From assembly GCA_035315885.1 (NCBI GenBank), contig DATFXM010000174.1:1-64000 (forward strand): a DNA stretch of 64,000 bases, written 5' to 3'. The DNA comes from DATFXM01 sp035315885. Its GTDB lineage: Bacteria > Acidobacteriota > Blastocatellia > UBA7656. The position numbers and the translations under genes are program-made. Position 1 is the stretch's first letter. Each line of letters begins with the position of its first letter. Under the pieces are notes generated by a model. The model saw only the letters and a program-made list of their open reading frames with translations. It made no database searches and was not told where the DNA came from. Shown one piece after another: positions 8,090 to 16,554 of this stretch.

Positions 8090-11000
8090 ATGATTGGTAG
8101 AGGCCTTCTCTTCTATCGACTCGTTCTGTTGTTGCTCCTGGCGAGTCTGGTGGTTCCACCAGCACTTGCTCAAAGCGCGACGGGTTCAATAACCGGACGA
8201 GTGGTCGACGTAAATGGCAACGCGGTGGCCGGCGCTATGGTGACCGCAAAGAACACGAAAACCGGTGGGAGTCGCTCGACTACCACCGCTGATGCAGGCG
8301 AGTACACGCTCAGCGAGCTCGCTCCCGGCGAGTACGAAATAGCGGTGGAAGCCAAAGGTTTTGCGCGCTCGCTTCAGAAGGGCTTCGAAGTTAATGTCGG
8401 CGTCAAGCCTACTCTCAATTTCGAGTTGAAGGCCGGCGGTGTCGCTGAAACCATCGAAGTTCATGGCAACGCACCGTTGATTGAAACCACTCGCTCCGAA
8501 GTCGGAGGCGTAGTAACTCCGACTGAGGTTCGGAATCTGCCGCTGCTTAACCGAACCTTCGCGAACCTGTCGGCGATCCTGCCCGAGGCGCGGCCCGTCG
8601 GCAGCTTTGACCCGACAAAGACCCGCGTAGGCAACATAGCATTCAGCGGCGGCGACGGACGGCAACTCGATGTGAACGTCGACGGCGGAGACGACAAGGA
8701 CAACGTCGTCGGCAGCCTGCTTCAAAACTTCGCGTACGAAGGCATACAGGAATTCCAGGTCCTTCAGCATCGATGGACAGCCGAAAGCGGACGCGCGGTT
8801 GGCGGAGTGGTCAACGTGGTTACGAAGTCCGGCACCAATACGCTGCACGGCACGGGCTTCTTCAACTTCCGCAATCAGGCCCTCCGCGCACTCGACTTTT
8901 TCGAGAAACGGGACAAAAAGGCTCGCGAGGCCGCTGGTGAACAACTGCCTCCCGGCTTAAATGACAAGCCTGATTTTGACCGTGAAGAATTCGGCGGGTC
9001 GATTGGCGGACGGATTATCAGGGACAAGCTTTTCTTCTTTGGGGCGTTCGAGAGATTCAGAGAGCGGCAGAATCTGTTTATACCGGCGGACCTGGTGGAC
9101 CAAATCGCCGCGATTCCCGGCGTGACTGCGACACCACAGATACCGATACCGTATAACGACTACCTGCTCACCACCAAAGTAGATCATCAGGTCACGCCCA
9201 GGCAGTCGATGTTTTATCGCTATTCGTGGCAGAAGAACAACTCGCCCAACGATCAGGTGGATCCGGGGCTGCCCTCAGACCTCACCGGAGGCAACACCAA
9301 CGACAACCACCTTCATAGTTTTCTTCTGAATCACACGTTCAACATCAGTCCCACCAAGGTGAACGTGGCCAGCTTCCACTTTCAGAATTTTGTGAATGAG
9401 ATTTTGAGTGTGACCGATCAACCGAACATAACGTTTCCCTCGGTGCAATCGGGAGCGAACGTGAATGTTCCGCAGAAAACCACCGTGCGAAAGTATCAGT
9501 TCCGCGACGACTTCACCTGGCTGCGCGGCGCACACACCTTCAAGTTCGGAACCAATTACATCAACACCGATCTTGGAGGGTTCTTCTTTTTCGGAGCAAA
9601 CGGGTATCAGATTATTTTCTTTGATGACCCGCTCACCATCCTGAACGATCACGCCACATATCCGCAGGGCTTTTCGACGCCCGGTGCGGTGAACGAGATT
9701 CTTTTCTCTACCGGCAACGGAGACACCAGCCAGCCGAATATCCATCAGTTGGCGTTTTACGCGCAGGATGATTACAAGGTCACTTCAAAGCTCACATTGA
9801 ACCTTGGTCTGCGATGGGATGCAAACATTCACCTGCTGGTGGATCAGACCAAGAACCGAACGATGCTGATCCTGAAGCAACTCGACAATGCGAGGGCGCA
9901 GGCAATCACGTCCAGTGATCTGGATCGCACGACGCCCGGTTGGAAAGAGTTCCAGCCTCGAATCGGGTTTGCCTACGACCCGATGGGCAAGGGCGATCTG
10001 GTGATCCGGGGCGGGTACGGCATCTTCTACGATCAGATCTTTCAGAACCTGACTCTCTTCTCGACTCAACAGACCAACCCCACGATTTATCAGACGGTGC
10101 TGGATCTGGTGAATACAAGCGTGGGAGTCGGGGACCTCCCAAATTTCAGATTTGGCGTGGATCCGCTGCCGACCCCTCCGGCGAACGCAAACAACACCGA
10201 TCTCGAACACGGCGGCTTTGGCAGGATCAACGACCCGGGGATGCACGATCCGTACGTACAGAAATTCTCGATAGGTTTTCAAAAGACGATAGGCACTAAC
10301 TACGTCTTGTCGAGCGACTATGTACACACGATCGGAATACACGAGAACCGTGTTCAGAACATAAACCCGCGGATACGCAGTGTGTGCGATCCGGCGTTCC
10401 CCGGTTCGACACCTAACTCACCCAGGTGCGTCAACGGCGCCTCGACGCGATTTTTCGACCAAGCGTTTGTAGACGCGGGGCTCGGTATTGGACGTCTGGG
10501 GCAAATCAACATGTTCACGACGACCAACCGCTCTCTGTTCGACAGTTGGATTACGACGTTCCAAGGCCGGGCGCGTCATATGACGTTCAAGGTCAGTTAC
10601 GTTCTTTCGAATTCGAGGGCGTGGGGCGGTCAGCCTACTGCGTCGTACAGCGGTAACGGCATCGCGATAACTCCTGAGCAGCAGTTCGCGCACGAGGAGT
10701 TCGGACCGACAAGGATCGATGAGCGTCACCGATTCGTTGCGAGCGGCGTGTTTGACTTGCCGTACGGGATCCAGCTCTCGCCGATCATCCAGCTTGCCAG
10801 TGCGCGGCCGTATTCGTTGAACACCGGATTCGACGTGGACGGGGATGGCCGTTCAACGGTGGATCGGATCTGCGAGGGCGTGGACATTGCGGCGGTCTTT
10901 GCTGCTCGCGGCAACGCCACCGCGCTTCGAGCACTGAACCCTCCGGGCTGTCGTCAGGTAAAGGTCAACAGCGTTCGGGAAGGCTTTATCCTGGATAGCA

Positions 11001-11278
11001 ACGGTCAGATTATCGGAACCAAGAGCGCTCGCTATCTGAATGTAGACCTTCGAGCGACTCGCGTTTTTGCGTTCGGTGAGCGGTTCAAGTTCAAGCCGTA
11101 CGTCGAGCTGTACAATCTGTTAAACACGGAGAACCTGAACATTGGTGATCGTCTGGGATTGAGTGTCGCGACGTCGGGATCCACTTTCCGACAGCCTACG
11201 ACATTATACGGTCCGGGGTTTGGACCCCCGGTCGGTCGTCCGTTCACCGCTCAGTTTGGTTTTAGAGTCGAGTTCTGA
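8090..11278 (+). CDS. TonB-dependent receptor with N-terminal carboxypeptidase-regulatory domain (Oar-like), copy 1
   Basis: Outer-membrane beta-barrel receptor of 1062 residues. A signal peptide ends near PALAQ (residue 27). A carboxypeptidase-regulatory-like Ig-type domain covers about residues 30-112 (GSITGRVVDVNGNAVAGA, YTLSELAPGEYEI). The plug follows, with ETTRSEVGGVVTP and VDGGDDKDN, then the barrel, which ends in the aromatic FRVEF typical of outer-membrane proteins. Receptors of this type import a ligand with TonB energy; the cargo here is unknown and could be a peptide, glycan or metal complex. ATG 8090 follows GGGAGGTG. It is the tandem paralogue of the next receptor; the plug regions align closely (SFDPTK-R-VG, EGIQEF, KSG-N-LHG). 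Confidence 0.92.
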   Translation: MIGRGLLFYRLVLLLLLASLVVPPALAQSATGSITGRVVDVNGNAVAGAMVTAKNTKTGGSRSTTTADAGEYTLSELAPGEYEIAVEAKGFARSLQKGFEVNVGVKPTLNFELKAGGVAETIEVHGNAPLIETTRSEVGGVVTPTEVRNLPLLNRTFANLSAILPEARPVGSFDPTKTRVGNIAFSGGDGRQLDVNVDGGDDKDNVVGSLLQNFAYEGIQEFQVLQHRWTAESGRAVGGVVNVVTKSGTNTLHGTGFFNFRNQALRALDFFEKRDKKAREAAGEQLPPGLNDKPDFDREEFGGSIGGRIIRDKLFFFGAFERFRERQNLFIPADLVDQIAAIPGVTATPQIPIPYNDYLLTTKVDHQVTPRQSMFYRYSWQKNNSPNDQVDPGLPSDLTGGNTNDNHLHSFLLNHTFNISPTKVNVASFHFQNFVNEILSVTDQPNITFPSVQSGANVNVPQKTTVRKYQFRDDFTWLRGAHTFKFGTNYINTDLGGFFFFGANGYQIIFFDDPLTILNDHATYPQGFSTPGAVNEILFSTGNGDTSQPNIHQLAFYAQDDYKVTSKLTLNLGLRWDANIHLLVDQTKNRTMLILKQLDNARAQAITSSDLDRTTPGWKEFQPRIGFAYDPMGKGDLVIRGGYGIFYDQIFQNLTLFSTQQTNPTIYQTVLDLVNTSVGVGDLPNFRFGVDPLPTPPANANNTDLEHGGFGRINDPGMHDPYVQKFSIGFQKTIGTNYVLSSDYVHTIGIHENRVQNINPRIRSVCDPAFPGSTPNSPRCVNGASTRFFDQAFVDAGLGIGRLGQINMFTTTNRSLFDSWITTFQGRARHMTFKVSYVLSNSRAWGGQPTASYSGNGIAITPEQQFAHEEFGPTRIDERHRFVASGVFDLPYGIQLSPIIQLASARPYSLNTGFDVDGDGRSTVDRICEGVDIAAVFAARGNATALRALNPPGCRQVKVNSVREGFILDSNGQIIGTKSARYLNVDLRATRVFAFGERFKFKPYVELYNLLNTENLNIGDRLGLSVATSGSTFRQPTTLYGPGFGPPVGRPFTAQFGFRVEF

Positions 11279-11297
11279 TCTCGCATGTTCTACTGAC

Positions 11298-11585
11298 GAG
11301 GAGAGGAGAGACGCGGAGGCGCGGAGGGGAGGGACGCTGAGAGAGGAGAGACATTGTCGCTCAAACGACAAGGCTCTCAACTGCATCTCAGCGCTTTCCC
11401 TCTCGCCTCAGGTCTCGGCGTCCCGCGTCTCCCTCTCGCCTTCTCGCCCCTTCGGCCTTTCGCCGCTTCGATCCGCCTCCCCGCGTCTCTCCTCTCCGCG
11501 TCCCCTTCGCCCCTTCGCGCGTTCGCCCCTTCGATCGGCCTCTCCGCGTCCCCGCGTCCCCGAGTCTCCCCACCATCCTCCCCGG
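11298..11585. repeat. GC-rich ~8-nt tandem repeat with inverted arms
   Basis: Starting about 20 nt after the receptor stop, the left arm (11298-11351) is purine-rich (GAGGAGAG, GACGCGGAG). After a unique 40-nt spacer the right arm (11394-11580) is pyrimidine-rich, with TCCGCGTC, TTCGCCCC and TTCGATCG units at roughly 8-nt spacing. It shows the same inverted layout as the heptamer elements but with a different unit. Open frames over it on both strands are low-complexity artefacts. Confidence 0.75.
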
Positions 11586-11595
11586 GCCGGGAGTG

Positions 11596-11635
11596 TTCAA
11601 GAATTTGGAAAAAATCCAGAATTTCATAGATTAAG
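11596..11635 (+). repeat. TTCAAG stem-loop motif, copy 2
   Basis: Near-copy of the motif at 7832-7871: TTCAAGAATTTGGAA, a short A-rich loop, then ATCCAGAATTTCATA. The inner stem is kept; the outer TTCAAG/CTTGAA pairing is only partly kept here (ATTAAG). Both copies lie upstream of a TonB-dependent receptor. Confidence 0.6.
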
Positions 11636-11695
11636 ATGAGAAATCGGGACGATGGGAAGGATGACAAGCTAGGTTAATTTTAAGTAACTAAACAC

Positions 11696-11805
11696 GTTTT
11701 AAGGCAGCAGCGCCGACGGCGACAGCCGGAATGGTGATTGCAGGTTTCCCACCCTTGCGCTAGCAGGGTCGCGCACCCGGCAACTCGATTCAACGCCTTA
11801 AAAAC
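11696..11805 (+). ncRNA. candidate structured leader RNA upstream of the second TonB receptor
   Basis: GTTTTAAGGC (11696-11705) pairs with GCCTTAAAAAC (11795-11805) over 10 bp with one bulged A, closing about 90 nt. Inside, CCG-AAT-GGTG pairs with CACC-CGG, and ACCCT pairs with AGGGT over a 9-nt loop, giving a closed, branched fold. The 3' end lies about 205 nt before ATG 12012. I do not recognise a known riboswitch class: the TPP, cobalamin, SAM and c-di-GMP-I signatures are absent. It may be a cis-regulatory RNA of the receptor gene. The pairings are seen by eye; the function is inferred. Confidence 0.4.
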
Positions 11806-12011
11806 CAAGTAGCAGTAAAACGTTCGGATCTACTGAGGAGCGATAGCGCAGTTTGTTAGTTGGTCGAGTTTTACTCTTCAAACCCGAGTTAGTCCCAAGA
11901 AATCTGCGAGCGTGCAGGTTTTGCGGCCGCCAGCGCTGCAACGCTCTTGCAGAAAAATGCAGCAACAACCAAGTGGACTAGAAACTCAAGACCCTTTCTT
12001 AGGAGGCTTAT

Positions 12012-15000
12012 ATGAAAGAGCGTGGCTTAGCGAAAGCGGTTTCTGTTTTGACCGCTGCGCTGCTGCTACTGGCTCCGTTTTTTGGACCAGTCGCAGCATT
12101 TTCACAAACCGCCAACACCGGCGTAATCACCGGAGTTGTTCGTGATCAAACAGGAGCGGTCGTCTCGGACGCTACCGTTCGAGCAATCAACAAGGCAACC
12201 GGTGTGAAGCGCGAGACGACCACCGGGAGCTCCGGAGCGTTCGAGCTTGGACAGCTCGTTCCTGGAGATTACAGACTTGAAGTTGAGGCAAAGGGATTCG
12301 GCCGTTTTGTCGCCGAGCAGGTGACTGTGGCGGTCCTGGCTCGCGTGACTGTCGAACCGGATTTGAAGGCAGCCGGTGCGACAGAACAGGTGACCGTGAC
12401 CGGCGAATCAGCGCCGCTCGTGGAAACGTCCAAGTCGGACGTAAGCGGCGTCATCGATCCCAAACAAATGGAGAGCCTGCCGGTCAACGGGAGAAGCTTT
12501 GCCTCCCTGGCACCGCTGATTCCAGGCGCAACCCTCGCTCCGTCGTTTGATCCCACCAAGGCGCGAGTTGGTTCGTTCTCAATCGGTGGGTCGACCGGTA
12601 GGAATCTAAACATCACGATCGACGGCGGCGATAACAAGGATAACGCCGTCGGAGGCATTCTCCAGAACTTCACGATGGAAGGAATCCAGGAGTTTGCTCT
12701 GTCTACACAAAGGTTTTCTGCCGCCAATGGCAGATCCGGAGGAGCTCTGCTTTCGGTCGTCAACAAGAGCGGGAGCAATGCGCTTCACGGAAGTGCGTTT
12801 GGGTTTTTCAGGAGCGACGTCTTCAACGCAAACGCGCCACAGTTGCTGGCTGACGTCAACCCTGAACTGTTCCCGGATCCGGCGGACATTATAAAGCCGC
12901 CGTTTGACCGTCAGCAGTTCGGAGGATCGATCGGCGGTCCGTTCATCAAAGACAAGCTGTTCTGGTTTGCAGCCGTCGAGCATACGCGCGAGCGCGGCAA
13001 TTCTTTAGTGCCTGGGCAGGCGTTCAACCAGATTCAGTTGCTCGAACCACTGGGGTACAGCGCGGTTCGTTTCCTGGCCCAGCCGTTCAACGATACGCAG
13101 TGGACGATCAAGACCGATTACAACCCTGCGCCTAACCACTCAATCACGTTGCGTTACGCCGGACAGATTAACGATGGCCTGAACGATCAGGCAGGCTTCC
13201 TGATCGTCAAGACCGACCTTTCAGGCGGAAACAAGACGCTGAACGATTTGCACAACGGGCTCGCAGGCTGGACATGGACAGTTAGTCCTCAGCTTGTGAA
13301 CCAGTTCTTTTACAACGTGTCGAAGTTCGACAACGAGATTCTCGCGACCACTGATCTGTTGAACCTGACCTTCCCGGACGGTGTTGTCGTTGGTCGGAAC
13401 GGCAACGTTCCCCAGCAGACGCTCCAAACGAAGCATCAGTTTCGAGACGACCTCAGTTGGAATCACGGGAAGCATGCATTCAAGTTTGGCGGCGATTTCG
13501 TTTGGGAGCCCACGCTTGGTGGTTTGTTTGCGTTCAATTCGGCGCCTGAGTATGACTTCTTCTTCTCAGCCGGAGATATCGCCAACAATCCAGGTCAATT
13601 CCCTCAAGGTTTCAATACCGCGCAAATCCGGCCGGGACCGATTACCTGCGCATTTGCGGGTATTCCAAACTGCACCCAAGCCGACCTTCAAGGCCTCGGT
13701 GTAGTTGCCGACATTCTGCTTTCAGGCGGCGATCCGAAGTTCGATCTCCGTGACGGCGCCAAGCAGTATTCAGCGTACTTCCAGGACGACTGGAAGGTCA
13801 CATCCAAGCTGACTCTCAATCTGGGCGTCCGCTATGACGTGGATGTCGGTTTCGTCGACTCGGCTCACCAAAAGGACAATCGAGCCATTCGAGCATTGCA
13901 GATTATCGGCAACCCATTCGGAAAGGTTGCGCACGACGACAAGAACAATGTATCTCCTCGCATTGGGTTTGCGTGGGACATCCGTGGGAACAGCCGCTCA
14001 GTGCTTCGCGGCGGATTCGGTCTGTACTATGACCAATCCTTCCTGAACGTACCGCTGTTCGCGGTTCAGCAGGCCAATCCCGAGATCTACGCAACGTTCC
14101 AGAATGTGGACGATAATCTCAGTCTCGCCTCACCACCGCCGTCGATACCGAGACCACTGACCAATCCGCGTCCGGGAACACGTGGTCGGTTGATCGATCC
14201 GAATTTCGAATCGCCAGTCACGCAGCAGACGAATATCGGCTTCGAGCAGGCGATTGGCAAGAACGCGTCAGTCACAGTGGACTACATCCACATCCTTGGA
14301 CTACATGAGTTCACGGGTCTGGATATCAATCCTCGTGTGGGTCCTCTACGAGGTGCCAGCAGAACGGACTCAGCCAGTTCGTTTCCGAGGATACTGGCCC
14401 CTGCGTTCGCGGCGCATGCCTCCGAACTCATTGCGGCGTTTGGAACCGCGACGCCCTTTGCTCGAGTAAGCGTCGCCCAGTCTGATGGCAGATCCCATTA
14501 CGACGCGATGACGATTTCGTTCAAGAAGCGTTATGCGAATCACTTCTTGTTGAATGCTCACTACACCCTGTCGCGATCCAAGGCCTGGTTTGGAGTTACG
14601 GGCGACTTTGGTCTCGCGGGAATCAACCCGTTCGACAAGTTTGATCGTTCGGCGAATTTTGGACCCTCTGATGCCGACGAGCGACATCGTTTCGTGGTGT
14701 CGGGGATCTTCGATTTGCCGTACGGAATCGAACTGGCGCCGATTTTCCAGGCGGCCTCGGCACGACCGTACAGCATATTCCCGTCTTGCGTTTGCGACAT
14801 AAACAAAGACGGGGTTGCAAATGATCGGGAAAGTCGTGATGGAAACGATCAGCATCAACTTCCACCGGGTACAGAACGGGGCGATAAGTTCGTTCAGATG
14901 AACCTGAGAGTCGCGAAGAATTTCAAGTTCGGTGACAGGATGAAACTGGGGCTGTACTTCGAAGCCTTCAACCTGTTCAATACCGGCAACTATGGGGCGT

Positions 15001-15125
15001 CCTTCCAAAACGTGACGGATACCCCTGACTTCAAGAAGCCGATTAATTTCTTCGGAGCGACGGGCTTCTCTGAACCGCTTGGTATACCATTCCAGGCTCA
15101 ATTCGGATTCCGATTCTCATTCTAA
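12012..15125 (+). CDS. TonB-dependent receptor with N-terminal carboxypeptidase-regulatory domain (Oar-like), copy 2
   Basis: A 1037-residue outer-membrane receptor with the same architecture as its upstream neighbour: signal peptide (cleavage near AFSQ), carboxypeptidase-regulatory domain (TGVITGVVRDQTGAVVSDA, FELGQLVPGDYRLEV), plug with VETSKSDVSGVIDP and IDGGDNKDN, and a barrel ending in GFRFSF. The N-terminal half is clearly paralogous to copy 1, but the outer loops differ, so the ligands may differ. ATG 12012 follows AGGAGG with good spacing. The leader is long (about 730 nt) and holds the GC-rich repeat, the TTCAAG motif and the candidate RNA fold. A strong terminator-like hairpin follows the stop. 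The cargo is unknown. Confidence 0.92.
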   Translation: MKERGLAKAVSVLTAALLLLAPFFGPVAAFSQTANTGVITGVVRDQTGAVVSDATVRAINKATGVKRETTTGSSGAFELGQLVPGDYRLEVEAKGFGRFVAEQVTVAVLARVTVEPDLKAAGATEQVTVTGESAPLVETSKSDVSGVIDPKQMESLPVNGRSFASLAPLIPGATLAPSFDPTKARVGSFSIGGSTGRNLNITIDGGDNKDNAVGGILQNFTMEGIQEFALSTQRFSAANGRSGGALLSVVNKSGSNALHGSAFGFFRSDVFNANAPQLLADVNPELFPDPADIIKPPFDRQQFGGSIGGPFIKDKLFWFAAVEHTRERGNSLVPGQAFNQIQLLEPLGYSAVRFLAQPFNDTQWTIKTDYNPAPNHSITLRYAGQINDGLNDQAGFLIVKTDLSGGNKTLNDLHNGLAGWTWTVSPQLVNQFFYNVSKFDNEILATTDLLNLTFPDGVVVGRNGNVPQQTLQTKHQFRDDLSWNHGKHAFKFGGDFVWEPTLGGLFAFNSAPEYDFFFSAGDIANNPGQFPQGFNTAQIRPGPITCAFAGIPNCTQADLQGLGVVADILLSGGDPKFDLRDGAKQYSAYFQDDWKVTSKLTLNLGVRYDVDVGFVDSAHQKDNRAIRALQIIGNPFGKVAHDDKNNVSPRIGFAWDIRGNSRSVLRGGFGLYYDQSFLNVPLFAVQQANPEIYATFQNVDDNLSLASPPPSIPRPLTNPRPGTRGRLIDPNFESPVTQQTNIGFEQAIGKNASVTVDYIHILGLHEFTGLDINPRVGPLRGASRTDSASSFPRILAPAFAAHASELIAAFGTATPFARVSVAQSDGRSHYDAMTISFKKRYANHFLLNAHYTLSRSKAWFGVTGDFGLAGINPFDKFDRSANFGPSDADERHRFVVSGIFDLPYGIELAPIFQAASARPYSIFPSCVCDINKDGVANDRESRDGNDQHQLPPGTERGDKFVQMNLRVAKNFKFGDRMKLGLYFEAFNLFNTGNYGASFQNVTDTPDFKKPINFFGATGFSEPLGIPFQAQFGFRFSF

Positions 15126-15155
15126 CGGAACACCGGAAGTAGCCGGGAAAGAATA

Positions 15156-15188
15156 GGCCGGGACTCTTCCGAGTCCCGGCCGTTTTTA
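15156..15188 (+). terminator. rho-independent terminator after the second TonB receptor
   Basis: A perfect 11-bp stem, GGCCGGGACTC (15156-15166) with GAGTCCCGGCC (15171-15181), TTCC loop, followed by GTTTTTA. It ends the receptor transcript about 30 nt after the stop codon, so the downstream TPR gene probably has its own promoter or depends on read-through. Confidence 0.9.
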
Positions 15189-15255
15189 CTTGCCCAGCAA
15201 GGCAGATCTCTTTAGCCGGGGCCGCATAAACAACGCCCGCTAGGAAGGAGAGGTT

Positions 15256-16248
15256 GTGAATACCATTAAACGTTTCGGCATCGCGGTCGGTTTCTTGCTG
15301 ATAGTCGTGATCCCGATAGCCCTCGCGCAGAATGGGAACTCTCTTGAAGGCAGAGTCCTGCTACCGAATGGCAGTCCGCCGCCCCATCCAGTAAAAGTGA
15401 CGTTGACCTACAGCGGAGTGCGGATCTATGAAACGTTTACAGATCTGAGCGGACGTTTCTCGTTTTCGGGTCTTCGTCGTGGTGTGTACCAGCTTGAAGC
15501 CGAGGGCGATAGCCAGTCGTTCGAGACAACGAGGGTCTCCGCTGAAGTCACACAGTTTGGTTCAGCTCCTCTGTCGTATACCCAGAACATCCCGCTGAAA
15601 ATGATCCCTGGCAAAACGTTGCCGAAGGCCGAGACCGTCTCGCTCGAAGAACTCGACTCGTCAATACCTCAAAAAGCAAGAGACGATTTCAGAAAAGGGA
15701 TGAAGCGCGCGGAAGACAACAGACCTGAGGACGCGATAAAGTTGTTCAAACAAGCTATCGAACAGGCTCCTGCGTTTTACCTTGCACACCTGTCGATGGC
15801 TGATCAGTTTCTCAAGACTCGACGGTACGAGGAAGCCGCCACTGAATATCAAAAGGCAGCGGAGTTGAAGCCTGACAAGGCCGAGCCCCTAAACGGACTC
15901 GGAAGCGCACTGATCGGATTGAGACGATATGGCGAAGGGCTTCCTCATCTTAAGAAAGTCGTGGATCTGGGAAAGGCAACCGCAGGAACGTATATGTATC
16001 TAGGGCTCGCCGAGACAATGACCGGCGAGTATGACGCCGCTGAAGCAGACCTCCTCCGTGCGTACTCGATGAACAAGTCGTCGCTCGCGCATATCTACCT
16101 GGCCAATCTCTATGAACTGAAAGGTGAGCCGGCCAAAGCGATCGAGCAACTTCAGGCGTTCCTTAAAGAGAACCCGGAGTCTCCCCAAAGCGAACAGATC
16201 CGCGGTGCGATCGAAAAACTGAAGCGGCAGACTGTCAAAAAGAAATAA
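15256..16248 (+). CDS. exported carboxypeptidase-regulatory / TPR protein
   Basis: A 330-residue protein with a signal peptide (to about ALAQ, residue 24), an Ig-like carboxypeptidase-regulatory domain (residues 28-110, with GRVLLPNGSPPP and FSGLRRGVYQLE), and a C-terminal set of about four to five tetratricopeptide repeats (from about residue 145, for example YEEAATEYQKAAELKPDKAEPLNGLG read in part). GTG 15256 is preceded by GGAAGGAGAGG. The N-terminal domain is of the same type as that of the two receptors just upstream, so a partner role on the cell surface or in the periplasm is reasonable, similar in position to SusD next to SusC. That partnership is inference only. Confidence 0.75.
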   Translation: MNTIKRFGIAVGFLLIVVIPIALAQNGNSLEGRVLLPNGSPPPHPVKVTLTYSGVRIYETFTDLSGRFSFSGLRRGVYQLEAEGDSQSFETTRVSAEVTQFGSAPLSYTQNIPLKMIPGKTLPKAETVSLEELDSSIPQKARDDFRKGMKRAEDNRPEDAIKLFKQAIEQAPAFYLAHLSMADQFLKTRRYEEAATEYQKAAELKPDKAEPLNGLGSALIGLRRYGEGLPHLKKVVDLGKATAGTYMYLGLAETMTGEYDAAEADLLRAYSMNKSSLAHIYLANLYELKGEPAKAIEQLQAFLKENPESPQSEQIRGAIEKLKRQTVKKK

Positions 16249-16255
16249 CCCCAAG

Positions 16256-16300
16256 GGTTTCGAGTTTCGGGTTTCTGGTTCCTGGTTTCTGGTTCCCTGT
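16256..16300. repeat. GTTTCGG/GTTTCTG heptamer array (third family)
   Basis: Starts 8 nt after the TPR gene stop and consists of GGGTTTC, GAGTTTC, GGGTTTC, TGGTTCC and TGGTTTC units at a 7-nt period. No clear complementary right arm is seen before the next gene. From 16301 to 16517 I see no gene and no other structure. Confidence 0.65.
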
Positions 16301-16517
16301 CGCGGCGGCTTGGTTTCCGGAACTCTGCGCCGTCAATCGAACCAAGAAGCCAGTCCGTTCCGTTGGTGACTTTCGCCTCACAAAAGTTGTCGCCATTGTC
16401 CTCCTCTGCCAACTCTCCTCCGTACCCGCTTCGGGTGGTTAATTCATAGTGTCTAACGAGTTCCTGAGATTTCCTCCGGCTATTCCAGTGGGTATGAGCT
16501 TTGCTAGCAGGACAGTA

Positions 16518-16538
16518 GGTTGACCATAGGCGTCAACC
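16518..16538 (+). promoter_or_regulatory. perfect 7-bp inverted repeat in the HD-GYP leader
   Basis: GGTTGAC (16518-16524) and GTCAACC (16532-16538) flank a 7-nt spacer. The repeat lies 16 nt before ATG 16555 and immediately ahead of its GGAG ribosome site (16544-16547). It could be an operator or an RNA hairpin that controls access to the ribosome site. Confidence 0.45.
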
Positions 16539-16554
16539 GTCACGGAGACCCACG

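Noticed and set aside
8186..8944. 252-residue minus-strand frame
   Set aside because: Lies inside the first TonB receptor gene and has no domain.
11163..11667. Several frames on both strands over the GC repeat
   Set aside because: Low-complexity Arg/Ser/Pro products with no start site; repeat artefacts.
11821..11900. tRNA-like segment in the second receptor leader
   Set aside because: No T-loop consensus, no acceptor stem, and no plausible anticodon arm.
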